A DNA stretch of 64,000 bases from contig CP154957.1 in the NCBI GenBank assembly GCA_039621445.1, forward strand, positions 29,440,854 through 29,504,853, in the 5' to 3' direction. Below the pieces are notes generated by a model, which worked only from the letters and a program-made list of their open reading frames with translations, was not told where the DNA came from and did not search any database. A program made the position numbers and the translations under genes. The first letter of the stretch is position 1. The number at the start of each line of letters is the position of its first letter. Source of the stretch: Euglena gracilis. Its lineage: Eukaryota; Euglenida; Euglenophyceae; Euglenales. Shown here piece after piece: positions 1-10,722 of the stretch.

Positions 1-420
1 GCCTCCGGCTGGAAAAAAAGGCTGCTGGCTGGAAACGGGCTGCTGGCTGGACCCCCCCCCCCGGGATAGGGGGGGTCCATGGCTGGAGAGGGCTGTGCTG
101 GGCTGGGTGGATGAAAAAACAAAATTTTCTAAAACATTTTTGCTTTCTTGACATTTGAATGGATGGATGGACAGACATTGAGGGTGAGGAAGCTGTGATG
201 AGAAAAAAAATGCAGGGTGAGCTGGCCAGCCTGCAGCCGGCTGGCCCGGCCTTCGGCCAGCTGGCCCAACTTTTTTTCACTCGACTCCCGGGGCGGGGGG
301 GGAGGGGGCTCCCAGCCCCGATTTGGGCTGTTGGCTGGATTTGAGCTGCTGGCTGGCTGGACCCCCCCACCGGGGATGGGGTCCCCTCCGGCTTAAGAAA
401 TCCCCTGCCTTTGACCGACC
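1..420 (+). repeat. Interspersed GC-rich repeat, inverted copy at 51.5-52.0 kb
   Basis: This segment is built of CTGGCTGG-type words, C-run/G-run hairpins and a short palindrome made of CCGGC and GGCCA words. It ends near 385-405 in a CTTAAGAAA motif. Read on the opposite strand, nearly the whole segment recurs at 51535-52045 in the same order of modules. Partial copies occur near 5285-5425, 8290-8400, 50295-50400 and 55630-55700. It looks like a non-autonomous interspersed element. No coding potential is claimed; the open frames here come from the GC-rich composition. Confidence 0.75.
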
Positions 421-544
421 AAAAAATGTGCCCGGCCAAGATCCGGGACGTTGGGGGGGACAGGGGGAGGAGATTTGGGGCCATAAATCCAGAAGAAAAA
501 TATGTGCATGGAAAAAAAACCTCCGGTGGGATCCGGTGGGATCC

Positions 545-1590
545 GGTGGCTGTCCTTGCCTGGTCGTCGAGTGGGCACGCAGAAGCAACGCCTCGCACTG
601 CCACGCCAAACACCAAATCGATCGCCGGCTGTTCGACGCTTGGCCTGTAACTCGGGACGATGGGCACGGCTGGCTTCCACTTGCCGGCTGCACTCGATGC
701 AGCCCCGACGCTGACTGACGAATCAGGAAGCTCAGCCGTGGCGCACTACAGCGTACGCCCATTCCTCGACCAACTCAATTGATCCGCAGGCCGTTGGCTT
801 GCATTGCGCACCCAGAGCCCGGGCTGGGCATGCGCACGCGGTCGAGGTGTGCATTTGTGACTGACAGGCACCTTCGTCGCAACCCCGTTTCCGGCTGCTG
901 GCCTTAAACGCCGGCCCAAGTTGGCCGACTCAACCTGACCTGGGCTTTGCAGAAGCGCGCGTTGTAGAGCCCTTGCCACGGCCAACTCGCTGGCCGAGAT
1001 GAGGCCCCGGATCCAGGGGCTGCCAACCACCGAAGCCGTCCCAACTGCTGGTTGCCAATGGCCGGTGCCTGCCGGTTGCGCACCTGATTGAGCTGCCATC
1101 GGCTCGCCCTGCCCTTTGCAGCCAGGCGCATCGTCACGAGCGCGACGCTTGCCGGGACGGGCAGCCCTGGGCTCGGGCATGCATGGGTTCGCCGAGCTGT
1201 GCAAATCGCTGCGACTGGGCAGTCAAACAAACGCGCCGGTCGCACAGGGATGTGAATCGCGTTGCCTGTCGTTGGATCTCGTCGCTGGCAGCCGTTGTCC
1301 GGCCAATCGGAATGCCGAAGGGCGTGGCAGCCATCGGCACCGACACGGAACGCATTGCCAAGGCGCTGAGTCACGCAATCGACCGGCTGTTGAGCGCGAT
1401 GGCACGGACTTCCGGCCGGCAGCTTGCATGCAACTCATTTCGCAGTGGATGGCCATCTGTCCGCCTGAAAGCGTCTGGCTGATGGCGCGCAATAGTCGCA
1501 TCTAAACGACGGAGTTGCGACGCCGAATGCGAGCGCCATCGACCGGCCTGAATCCGCTGCGCCCGATCGCATGCTGGACCGGGAGGGGGG
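545..1590. other. CpG-rich unique patch, no identified gene
   Basis: About 1 kb without the homopolymer G/C runs that fill the neighbouring DNA, and with many CG, GCCGGC and TCGC words. Several overlapping frames of 75-156 codons are open on both strands, which is what GC-rich DNA gives by chance. No family was recognised in any frame. It could be an old mobile-element fragment or horizontally acquired DNA; I cannot decide. Confidence 0.4.
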
Positions 1591-1711
1591 TCCAACCCCC
1601 ACCCCCCACCTTAAAATACATTGAACCCTGCCCCCCTGGATCAATTAATTGATCCTGGGTGGGGAGGGGTCGTAGGTGGTACCCAGGTCCCACCTTTCGA
1701 CTGTTCGTTCC

Positions 1712-1849
1712 GAAGAAGAAGAAGAAGAAGAAGAAGAAGAAGAAGAAGAAGAAGAAGAAGAAGAAGAAGAAGAAGAAGAAGAAGAAGAAGAAGAAGAAGA
1801 AGAAGAAGAAGAAGAAGAAGAAGAAGAAGAAGAAGAAGAAGAAGAAGAA
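1712..1849. repeat. (AAG)n microsatellite, about 46 units
   Basis: An uninterrupted GAA/AAG trinucleotide run. The long poly-Glu, poly-Lys, poly-Arg, poly-Ser and poly-Phe frames across it are artefacts of the repeat. Confidence 0.98.
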
Positions 1850-2269
1850 CTGCGCCGAAGCCGGGCGACTATCTTTGGATTCAGGTAGGGTGGGCACGGA
1901 TTTTTAGGAATAGGGTTGGGGTTGGGATTGGTGCGCCAAAATTGGCCCATTTTTTGGGAGAGATTTAATCCGGAAGCCGGGTCTCCTTTTCGGAAGATTG
2001 ACAGATCTTTGGGCCTCCTTTTTGCCCAAAAATTGCCCGAATTCGGCCTAACTTCGGCATAACCTTGTCCGGAATACGGCCAAATGAGGTCCCAAATCCT
2101 GTTCTTAGTGCCTACGGAAATTTAGTCTTAACTAAATGCCAAACAATAAGACCCGGGTACCACCATGAAACCCCGCCAGGTTCGATATAGGTGGGTGGGG
2201 GTTTGGGAGAACCCCCACCCGAGCGTCCTGGACGGGGGGGGGAGGGTCCGGCGAGAAGTCCACCTTAAA

Positions 2270-2270
<1 letters not shown>

Positions 2271-2339
<69 letters not shown>
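2271..2339. repeat. (AC)n microsatellite
   Basis: A pure AC dinucleotide run of about 34 units. It lies just downstream, in the gene's direction, of the last recognised exon of the minus-strand cadherin-like gene, so it is probably intronic. Confidence 0.97.
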
Positions 2340-2343
<4 letters not shown>

Positions 2344-2366
2344 TGTCAAACTGAGGCAGCCCACAC

Positions 2367-2517
2367 CAACTGTTCAATCTTGTTGTACGCTGGGTCGTAC
2401 AGCACAATGGGCCACGGTGTGGGCGTGTCCTCAGTGACGTTCAGGTTGTTGAACAGGAAGCAGGGGCAGAGGCTGCGGTCCCACGTCACGTTGATAAAGA
2501 CGGTGTAGGTGTTGGTC
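2367..2517 (-). CDS. Cadherin-like secreted protein, most distal recognised exon
   Basis: The exon follows an acceptor ending CATGCAG and reads 50 codons to a GTGTGG donor. The frame stays open a little further and then stops. It opens with TYTVFINV, the last strand of one beta-sandwich repeat. It continues into the next repeat with the motif NVTEDTPTPW, the EDT hallmark seen at the start of cadherin-like/VCBS-type tandem domains. It therefore spans a domain boundary of the protein that starts near 14.73 kb. Its start phase does not match the end of the exon at 3754-3890, so at least one exon between them is unidentified. Nothing further of the gene was recognised before position 1. Confidence 0.65.
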
Positions 2518-3753
2518 CTGCATGCGGCCACCCGGGAAATCTGGCAACAAACTCAACACTCCATGCAGAAGAACCCTAAAAAGACCCTTAAAATGTTTTA
2601 AAAATTTTGGGCCAGGATTTCTCAAAATACCTCAAATGCTTTCAAAAAAAATTGAAAGCACAACATTCTGGAAAAAAATACAATACACATTTCTACAGGA
2701 AGCAGTTCACCTGTCTGTTGAAATTTAATTATGAAACATTATTTCATCCAATACCACGTATGTTTTGAGCAATCGTTCACAATTTCCTCTCCAAAAAAAA
2801 GAAACAGAGAAACAGAGAAACATGATGGGACAAATGTTTGCACATTTTGAAGGAAAAAAAACTAAAAAAAATTGAAATACGCTTCAAAAATGGCTGAGGA
2901 AAAAAGCTGACCTTGAAAAGCATTCAAACCCCTTTTAAATTGCCGAAAAAACATTCTCATTGAAGAAATTCCTGGTTTAAAGAATAAGGCCAGGCTATCA
3001 GGCATGGGAAGGCAGTTTGCAGTGTTTTGGATGACGGCAATTTTGGAAGAACTTTTGTGCGAAGGAGCAGAGGGTGCTTACACAGCAAAGGCATCAGAAG
3101 ATAGCAATTTGCCTCAAAAAAATCCCTGTGATTTTTCCTACTGCGTCTTTCCGACGTCTTTGAGCCAAATCAAAGGGAAACTTCTCAACATCATTGAAGG
3201 CCACAGATGCTATTGTATTTCAGGTGCTTTTTAGTGTTTCGAAGGGTCAAATTACAGAAAATTTTGGGCTTTACCCATACACACACACAGGGCCGACGTG
3301 TCACCGTATGCATATAACCCCCCCAAATTTAAAGTCACACCCCCCAGCTTTAAATATGGGTGTCATATTTGGGGAAAAAGGAAACTGTTTTTGGTGGCCT
3401 GTACAATCTTGGCGGCCTTCAACTACAGTCGAATAACAAATTTAAACCAATCTTTGTGGTGAACCCCCTATTTTCCCCAAGGATGTGTATTTTTGTCCAA
3501 AATGGACGATTTCTGGTGAAAAAAATTGTTATACCCAAAAAAATTCTGCTTTTTCCTGAATGGCATCATGAGCAGCTTTGGGGGGGCTTTATATTTGGGC
3601 AGCAAAATCAAACCCCCTGGGGGGCTTTTTTATATTTGGGGATGGGGGGGGTTACTTTGACTCATGCACGTAAACTTATACACGGCAGGCACAAACTGTG
3701 GAGGTCCTGTTCGGTTTTTTCAAAAATTGTTTTCAAATAATATCTTGAGAAAC

Positions 3754-3890
3754 AATTGTCAGGGCATACGCGGTCTGCAGGCCCAGCGGGCTGTTGCTCA
3801 CCTGGACGTAAATGACACTCAGCTGCGGAATCCCCAGGCCTGGCATGGAGTTGTCGCTCCGGAAGTATTTTGGCGGTTGGAAGAGCACAG
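3754..3890 (-). CDS. Cadherin-like secreted protein, exon
   Basis: The acceptor is a pyrimidine-rich stretch ending TTGGCAG. The exon begins in phase 1 and joins the upstream exon (7519-7736) exactly: TTA TCA G plus CT GTG CTC, giving the run LRTALLSAVLFQPP. That run is the conserved helix-turn-Tyr/Phe strand of this domain type. The exon then encodes QLSVIYVQVSNSP and ends in YALTI before a GTTTCT donor. A strong alternative donor (CAG|GTGAGC) lies inside it at the VYVQ position. Using it would cut off a strand that fits the domain pattern, so the longer form is preferred. Confidence 0.72.
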
Positions 3891-4599
3891 CTGCCAACAG
3901 AAAAGAGTTTCCCACAAAACGCACATGAGCACAACACAAAGGCACGACAATCGTAAACATGGAGCTGGTTGCATCAATGAGATCCTGCAGAATTGCAGAT
4001 TCCCACATGTGGGCAATCGAAAAGGTGGTGGACAAATAAAAGGTAGAAGAGGCATTTTGTGACTTGGACGACGTCCAAACAAAGGGGAGAGGTGCCCAAT
4101 AATGGCGCCATCTTTTTCACCCTGCTTCGCACCCCACTCCCTGCTCCCCACCCCGTTATTTGGACACTGCTTTTTCCCCCTCTCAAAAAACTGTCACACT
4201 TTAAACTTCGGTCTTGGGGGTATTTTCCAAGCAAATAATACATTTTAAAATTGAAAGGTTGAGAACTTGATATATATTTTGCGACCCAATCCTCCCCAGA
4301 ATTTTGAGAAAACGCTCTCGAGGCAAAATAATATTTTGATAACTTTCCAGACTGAATGAAACCTTCTAAAAAAAATTGAGGGGTGCCCCTTTATTGGCAG
4401 TTTTGGTCAAGGATTTGCAAAACTCCGATTCTTCTGCACCCTCAATATGGTATGTTTGTGAAATTGTGCAGTGGATAGGTTGCACAAAATGCGCAAACCG
4501 ACTGGTGACTAGTTGCACATTTGCACAAACCATCCATTTGTACAATTTCACAAAGACACCAATTCCAGCTTGCAAAGGCGCCAGTTTTTTGAATTTTGA

Positions 4600-4685
4600 A
4601 TTTTCAGTCAGTCACTCTGAAAAAACCAGTCACCCACGCCCCTGGGTGGGTCGGCCAGTGACTAAGTGACTGTATGCATCGGATC
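4600..4685. repeat. GTCACT/AGTGAC inverted-repeat element
   Basis: The left arm holds CAGTCACTCTGAAAAAACC and the right arm AGTGACTAAGTGACTG, with a GGGTGGGT hairpin between. A close relative lies at 44140-44205. Partial relatives lie at 12955-13015, 43435-43480 and 52610-52645. This is a small palindromic interspersed element. Confidence 0.65.
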
Positions 4686-5670
4686 CCATCTGCTGATGGA
4701 TGTCGGGGTATCTGACTGGCAACACACGGAGAGAAAGACGTGGATGACTTCCATCTGAAATTCCACAGAGGAAGCAGTCATGTGCCTTTTTTGACTAAAT
4801 AGGCGGGAAACTGCTTGGTGGATGGATGTCAGGTGTGGGCCCCAATTTCCTGTGGAGTCACCTACCTGATTTACTGATGGTTGGGTACCATCAGTGCCGG
4901 CACCTTGGAGCGATCGCGCTGATTAATGACGCCTTTGGTGAAAGTGGCAGCGATTGAACGGTGGGGTTTACAGCTGAAATCTTAGGTGTCACATCTCGCA
5001 CTTAATGATGTTTCCTTTGTTGGTTTGTGACTTCACCATCAGCAGCGGTAACATCAACGTCTGCAGGGACGTCCGTGTTTAATGCGTTTAAAAACAGATA
5101 TTTGAAATATGACCAAGCCGATCAGATTTCAACCAGTCAACCAGGCACCAAAAGCCCCCCCCCCAATTCTTTGGGTGTGCACAGTGATGAAACAATTTAA
5201 GAGGCTTTCAGTGGCTTGATGCCCAAGAAATCTGCCTCAATATTCGAAGGGAAGGAAGTGAACTGCCTCCTCGATGATTTATGACCAAGAAAATTTCACC
5301 CCCCCGAGGGGGTCCAGCCAGCCAGCAGCCTTTTTTTTCCAGCCCCGGACCCCCCCCCTCCGCGTCAACGAGATTATTTTTTTCCAGCCGCCTGAAGGGG
5401 GCTGGGCTGGCTGGTAAAGGATTTTTCGCTTTCGGGGTGCAAAAACGGAGCGCGAGATATCTTGTGGAATTAAACCCAGCAAAAAGGACCAGCCTTCTGG
5501 GTCCAAAAAATTGGGTGTCCACAATTGAGCATATAAAAAAACCATTTCTTGACCCCTCAAACATCAAAATAAACGACACTTCCAGGTTTTATCCTAAAAA
5601 AGTTTAAAGACGCCCTTCACTCTCCAGTATTTTAGTTTGAGGCACAGTGCAATGGCTGGGAATGGATGCA

Positions 5671-5792
5671 TTAGCTGAACAGGAAATTGCTGTGTTCAGG
5701 GGCAAATAATGCAATACCCTGATAGGCTGATTTGACCTTCTCAGACATCCCGCGAATCACGTCCACTTTGTGGACGCCGTGTTTCCACGCCT
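5671..5792 (-). CDS. Candidate exon, unknown protein
   Basis: After a TTCTGAG acceptor the minus strand reads about 40 codons of ordinary amino-acid composition, including HKVDVIRGMSEKVKS and ALFAPEHS, to a TAA stop. A GT donor (CAG|GGTATT region) lies inside. It is free of homopolymers, unlike its surroundings. It may be an alternative or extra exon of the cadherin-like gene, inside whose intron it lies, or a remnant of another gene. No family was recognised. Confidence 0.3.
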
Positions 5793-7099
5793 CTCAGAAG
5801 TTCTCACTTGTCTCAGAAGTTCCTGTTGTCACGGTTTCAAATTTAGAATTTTGGTTCACTTGTGCAATTGTGCAATTGAGCAATTGTTCATACCAACACG
5901 CAAAAATACCAGCAACGTTTGCAGGGAAGGGGTCCAGCACCACAATAATACAAGGGAGGGACATTTATTTTCCCGCTCCAAACACGCTGAGATAGGAGGC
6001 TCTTGGATGGTTTAAAAGTGGTTGGTGTGCGTAAATGTTCGCACCAACCACCCATTTTCGAAGTTGTGCACACCAATGCCAGCTCTTTGCTCTCAACTGG
6101 AAACATGTGGCAATCCTCCTTTGTTCTTAACCCCCCGTCTACCACCAGTGGCAGAGCTCTCCAGCAGCCCATTTCTGCCCTCTTTATTCCTTTCCACTCC
6201 TTTTGTGGACAATTTCAAAAACCTCCACAACGTGCTGGCAGGCTGCAGTAAGGTTGAAAGGGGTGGACCTGTTACCCCAGCTCCAGAAACCACCTGGCGC
6301 TGGCAGTTGTTACACAAGAAATGCGGGAGGTAAAGACCGTGGTTTTTGCGCATTATTGGTCAACTCACTTCAAACTTCGGGGTGCCTTGGCCGTGTGCCC
6401 TACCCCCCCCCCCTCGAGTGGGGTCGGATCTGGGTGCCTGGGAGTGCCTGCCCAGGCAGGCATCCCCCCCCGTGGGGTCTGTACCACCTTACACTTAAAC
6501 TCAGCCTGGTTCTAAGTGGGTTGGCCAGAACAAATATTGAGCCTTCTTGGAGCGTTGAGACACAACAAAACCCCTGACCTCTTTCCTATTTCCTCTCCTC
6601 TCGTGGTGAATTTACTCCGACAGGGCACCTGTACCCCAACGCCTAACTGGAACTGGGGTTAATACACAGGGGGACCCTCGCTCGGCGCGTTTGGCTCCTC
6701 ATTCAGGTAACCCATGCTCAAAAGCCAATTTGGGTTTGCAGAGTACCCTGTAGAGGCAAGTTTGGCAACAACACAACAACAACACTCAGATGGAAAGTTT
6801 CAACTCTTGCCAAAGGAACCTGAAACCCTGACCCTAATTCTTCAAATTACTGCATGTTATCTCCCTTTGTGATCTTCATCAACAAACATATGGTGGGTTC
6901 CACAAACTGGCTAACCTGGCGGAGCCTCCAAAAAGGCTCTGCAAAGCCTTAGTCTGCCAGAGGAGGCAAAGGACAGGAAAGAGGCTGAGAAGGAAGAGTG
7001 GCTGCCATAGCTACAGCGGAGATGTGGAGACTGCATGCGGTTGGTCACCCTCTCAGGAGGGGGGGGGTCGCCTGGTTGCAAAATGACTCAAAAACCGTC

Positions 7100-7405
7100 A
7101 GAAAACCTTTAAAAAATCATTCTGGTAAACTTTTTCTCCGACCAGAGCAAAACGAAGTGGAAAAATATCAGCAAAAACAAGCCAACTCCAGGAAAAAAAA
7201 TCATGCTGGCATCGCTGGAACATTGTCGCAAATTAAAAAAAAAATGGGGTTGCATCGCTGGAACATTGTCGCAAATTAAAAAAAAATGGGGTTTTGACTT
7301 TTGATTTTGGACCCAGTTCGATGCCAGGACGGCACTTGGACCACCCTTTGGAAAGTAATACCTAACAAAATCATAAAACGCCTTTAACACCCTTAAAAGT
7401 TGAAA
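7100..7405 (+). repeat. Dispersed repeat, second copy at 9260-9570
   Basis: The shared order is a CCTTTAAA word, TTTCTCCGACC, a GAACATT word, TTCGATGCC, GGAAA-TAATRCCT, then CCTTAAAA. Inside this copy a 44-bp unit (GCATCGCTGGAACATTGTC plus an A-run) is tandemly duplicated at about 7210-7300. No coding signal. Confidence 0.7.
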
Positions 7406-7518
7406 TTTTCGCCGCAAAAGCAATAATGCCTGACAGGACTCAGGATGCTCAGATGATAAACAAAATGGGCACTCGAACCCTCAAAGGCAAATCCACATGG
7501 CTGTTGGGGAGGGGAAAC

Positions 7519-7736
7519 CTGATAAAAGTGCAGTACGCAGGTTGGCCATCGAACCGTTCAGGTAGAAAGAGGAAGGACCCGACAGCACCCAGGAGAAGCC
7601 GGGTGCTGTTGCGCTTGCAGCGTTGGGGAAACTCAGGTTCCCATTGACAACGGAGACGTTCAAAGTCAGTTGCGTGGTGTCCGGGATGGTGGGCCCATGC
7701 CTCCACCATATGATGTCAATGACCGGAGGGGTCCAG
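7519..7736 (-). CDS. Cadherin-like secreted protein, exon
   Basis: The acceptor is TTTTCCCGTCTTTGAG and the donor TTATCAG|GTTTCC. The segment encodes TQLTLNVSVVNGNLSF, then a Gly/Ser stretch, then SFYLNGSMANLRTALL. This strand-NG-turn-strand followed by a GS-x-ANLRTAL helix is the typical core of tandem cadherin-like repeats found in large surface proteins. The exon joins in phase both to the upstream exon 10616-10722 (CG|C, giving AYIRWTPPVIDI) and to the downstream exon 3754-3890. These two phase-consistent joins are the main evidence that one gene runs across this region. Confidence 0.75.
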
Positions 7737-8474
7737 CTCAAAGACGGGAAAACTTGGGCGGGCTGGAAAAAGGCAGCTCCCCTGGTGGGGGTCTCCCGGT
7801 TTTAATAGGACTAGGGTCAGCACCCACCTGCGCAGCTCGTCCGGCCCCCCCCCCCCACTGGGGTGGGGGGTCCACTGAGTGCCCCCCCTGGAGAGGGCTT
7901 CCTCAAATTCCGACGCTTAATACCGAAAAAACTATTGGACCCAAAAAAAATTAAAACAACCCCGCCAAAAACGGGTCCCCCAAAACTGGCCCCCCACCTC
8001 TCCAGGGTCTCCTCCTCCCTCCTTGGTCACCACCTTAAAATCCTTGGGGACACCATGGGTCGAACCAGGGAAAAAAGAACAACCAATTGTACAAAAAAAT
8101 TGACCCGGAATTTTGAGCTGGAAAATTGAGCGAAATTTCAGCCTGCTGACCAGTCGCCCAAAGGGCAACTGGACCAGGGGTTCTCAAGGAGCGGCTGGGA
8201 GGGGGAGTGGTGGACACACTGGCTGGAAGAAGGAGTCGACCAGCTGGCAGGTGCACCCAGCGGGCACCCAAAAAGAAGCCAAAAAAAGTCCAAATCCAGT
8301 CCGGCTGGGAGTTGCTGGCTGGAAAAGGGGTGCTGGCTGGCTGGACCCCGGGGGGGGGGGGGGTCCCTTCCTGCTTAAGAAAATCCCTGGGCTAGAAAGG
8401 AATGATTCTCCAGGCATTTTAAAAAAGGCTGCTAGTCCGCTCAGAGGCATTTTTTTTTAGGACCCAGGGGGAGG

Positions 8475-8720
8475 GGGAGTCCGGACTCACCCACCCACCC
8501 CCTGGGGGGAGGGGGGGCAGGGGGGGCTCGGGGAGACCCACTTTTGGGGATTGATTCTGGGGTCCAAAAAAAAATTCAGCGCTTCACGTCGAAAATAGAG
8601 AAAACCCCGCCTCTGGCGGGATACCCACTGGGCCCGACCCCCCCCCCCAGGGGGGCTTGGCCGGCACCCACCAGCCAACCCTCCCCCAGGGGGCCCAAAC
8701 TTAAAAAAAAAATCTCTGAG
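8475..8720 (+). repeat. Dispersed repeat, related copy at 13035-13260
   Basis: Both copies run from CACCCACCCAC through a GGGGTCCAAAAA word and CCCCGCCTCTGGCGGG to a C-run/G-run hairpin and an AACTTAAAAAAA-like end. A partial third copy is at 8820-8960. Non-coding. Confidence 0.65.
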
Positions 8721-9259
8721 CCGGCTAGTATACTGATTAGTTGGACCCGCCCCCCCCCCCTGCAGGTGGATCCCCTTCGGCCGAAATGGATAGATTAGTT
8801 TAAGACCCGGTGGACCCACCCACCCACCCACCCCCGAGGGGGCACCCTGGGGAGGATGGGACCACTTTGGGGGTTTATTTTGGGATCCAAAATTTTTGGC
8901 TTTGCGTCGAAAACAGAGGAAATCCCCCCCAACCTCGTGGGGTCAATTCGGCCCAACCCCAATCCCTGGGTCATCAAAATTTTATAAAAAAACCTTTGAA
9001 AATGAGTTTAAGTCCTTTCACGGTCTTAGAGCCTGAGCTGTTTGTCCAGTTTTGAGACGGGAAACCACTCTAAGGGGGGGGGGGGATTCTTGCTGCGTTT
9101 CTTGCATCCAAACTTCGTTTGGAAGGGTTTTCGCGCATGCTTAACGTTCACCGCCGACGCTGCGCTTTATGGCAGCATTTTTATCGCAACTTAAATGAAA
9201 ATGACAGTTTTGGTGTGCATGTGTCTCCCCCTCCGCGCCTTAAATTTTTTGGCCAAAAG

Positions 9260-9570
9260 GCCTTAAAAGTCCTTAAAAGGCCTTTAAAGTACTCAGACTG
9301 GCAGAAATTTCTCCGACCGAACAAAAAATCAATTGAAAAATCTCAGAAAGAAAATCAACCAAACCCGGGAAAAAGATTATTTCTGGTATCGGCGGAACAT
9401 TACCTATCCTGCCAAAAACAAAAAAAATGTGTTTATTTATTAATAATAATTTTGTTTTGTTTTCGGACGAACATTCAAAATCAAAAAAAAGCTGGTTCGA
9501 TGCCCGGACAGCGCTTGAACCGCCCTGGAAAATAATGCCTTAAAAAGCCTTAAAATGCGTAAAAATGTTT
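9260..9570 (+). repeat. Dispersed repeat, second copy of 7100-7405
   Basis: Diverged direct copy of 7100-7405, ending in TAATGCCTTAAAAAGCC. Both copies lie inside the region spanned by the cadherin-like gene. Confidence 0.65.
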
Positions 9571-10615
9571 CAAAATTTTTTTTGTCAAGTGGCTTGCAAT
9601 CCTACACCTGTGAGCCAAATTGATTTAAGCACATTTTCTGACGGTTCCCTGAGGAGTAGTAGGGCTAGGGGAAAAAAGCACTCCTTTGTACTACAGGCCA
9701 TATTTCCAAGATAGAGAAAAGATATGGAAACTTATCGAAAACATACATTGAATTTAACCCGAAAAAAATTGTCCATCGGCATGGAATGCTGTTGGACAAC
9801 TGAATTAACCACTAAGTACTTTGCAAGGGGAGGGGGAAAAAAACTTGCTGTATTCAACAAAAACAAAACATTCAACATGGAACATGAAAGACTTGAAATT
9901 GCAGGCTTTTTTTTAACCGACCGGGGGGGAGGGGGGTGGGTGAGTGTTATACTATAAGGTGCCTGCCCACAGCAGGCACACCCCGGGGGGGGGGGGCAGC
10001 CCGGGGTACCCAGGGTCGGGTGGATCCTTGCCAAAACGGTAAAGAAAACGGGATCGGTTGCCGGACAGGGGTGCCTGCCCAACCCACCACTGAAATCCTA
10101 CCCCCCCCCCTGGGGGGTCGGCAGGGGTGCTATGAGGTGCCTGCCCCTAGCACCCCCCCCCCGGGGTGGGGTACACCCGACTAAAAAAAAGCCTGGCGTG
10201 GACAACGGGAGGAAAGTAGGAGACATGTTTGGGGTCTGAGAGCCCAAATGATAACGTTACGTTCTGAAGGGGGAAGATAAAGAATTGGTTCAAGGTCAGA
10301 ATGCAGTTAAAAGGTGACAACGATCAGAGGAACAAGCACACAAGTGCACTCCATGAATCTGGAGAAAAATAGAAAATCAACAATCCTGACCCCATGTTAA
10401 ATTTAATTCTTTATCAGCCTTCCATTTATGCCTCTTTTTGGCAATGCTAAAAAAGGGAAGGGGAAAAGAAACAATCTGGGCTGGTTGGTGAGCAAATGGG
10501 CAATGAATGAGCGAAAACTTGCAACTGGGGAACATCTGGTATGGCACATATTGGGTCGCATGTCGTAAGTTGGTCGTAGCATGGCAAATTCCGACGGACC
10601 TGGTTTTCCATAGAC

Positions 10616-10722
10616 CGAATATAAGCCGTTTGAGTGTTGTTGAAGCCAAGCAAAGTCAGCACTGCAGCTCCAGCTGGGCTAACTGCCACAATTAAGGTGA
10701 CCGTCTTTGAGGCCTGGGTACC
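10616..10722 (-). CDS. Cadherin-like secreted protein, exon
   Basis: The acceptor follows TTCGCCTCCGACTGACAG. The exon reads 35 codons plus two bases to a CG|GTCTATGG donor. It encodes GTQASKTVTLIVAVSPAG, the closing strand of one domain and the linker into the next, then LLGFNNTQTAYI. The next exon (7519-7736) completes the split Arg codon. The frame continues past the donor for some 40 codons, so donor choice rests on phase agreement. Confidence 0.7.

Larger units (their letters stand above)
3891..7518 (-). other. Conventional intron of the cadherin-like gene (3.6 kb)
   Basis: Donor CAG|GTTTCC, acceptor TTGGCAG|CT, phase 1 on both sides. It holds interspersed repeats: a GTCAC-type inverted-repeat element at about 4600-4685 and a CTGGCTGG-family copy near 5285-5425. 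It also holds one unplaced open segment at 5671-5792. Short open segments at about 4900-5095 (minus) could be further exons but have no recognisable domain signal. Confidence 0.7.

Noticed and set aside
1502-1968. Poly-Glu/Lys/Arg/Ser/Phe proteins
   Set aside because: They are the five non-stop readings of the (AAG)n microsatellite.
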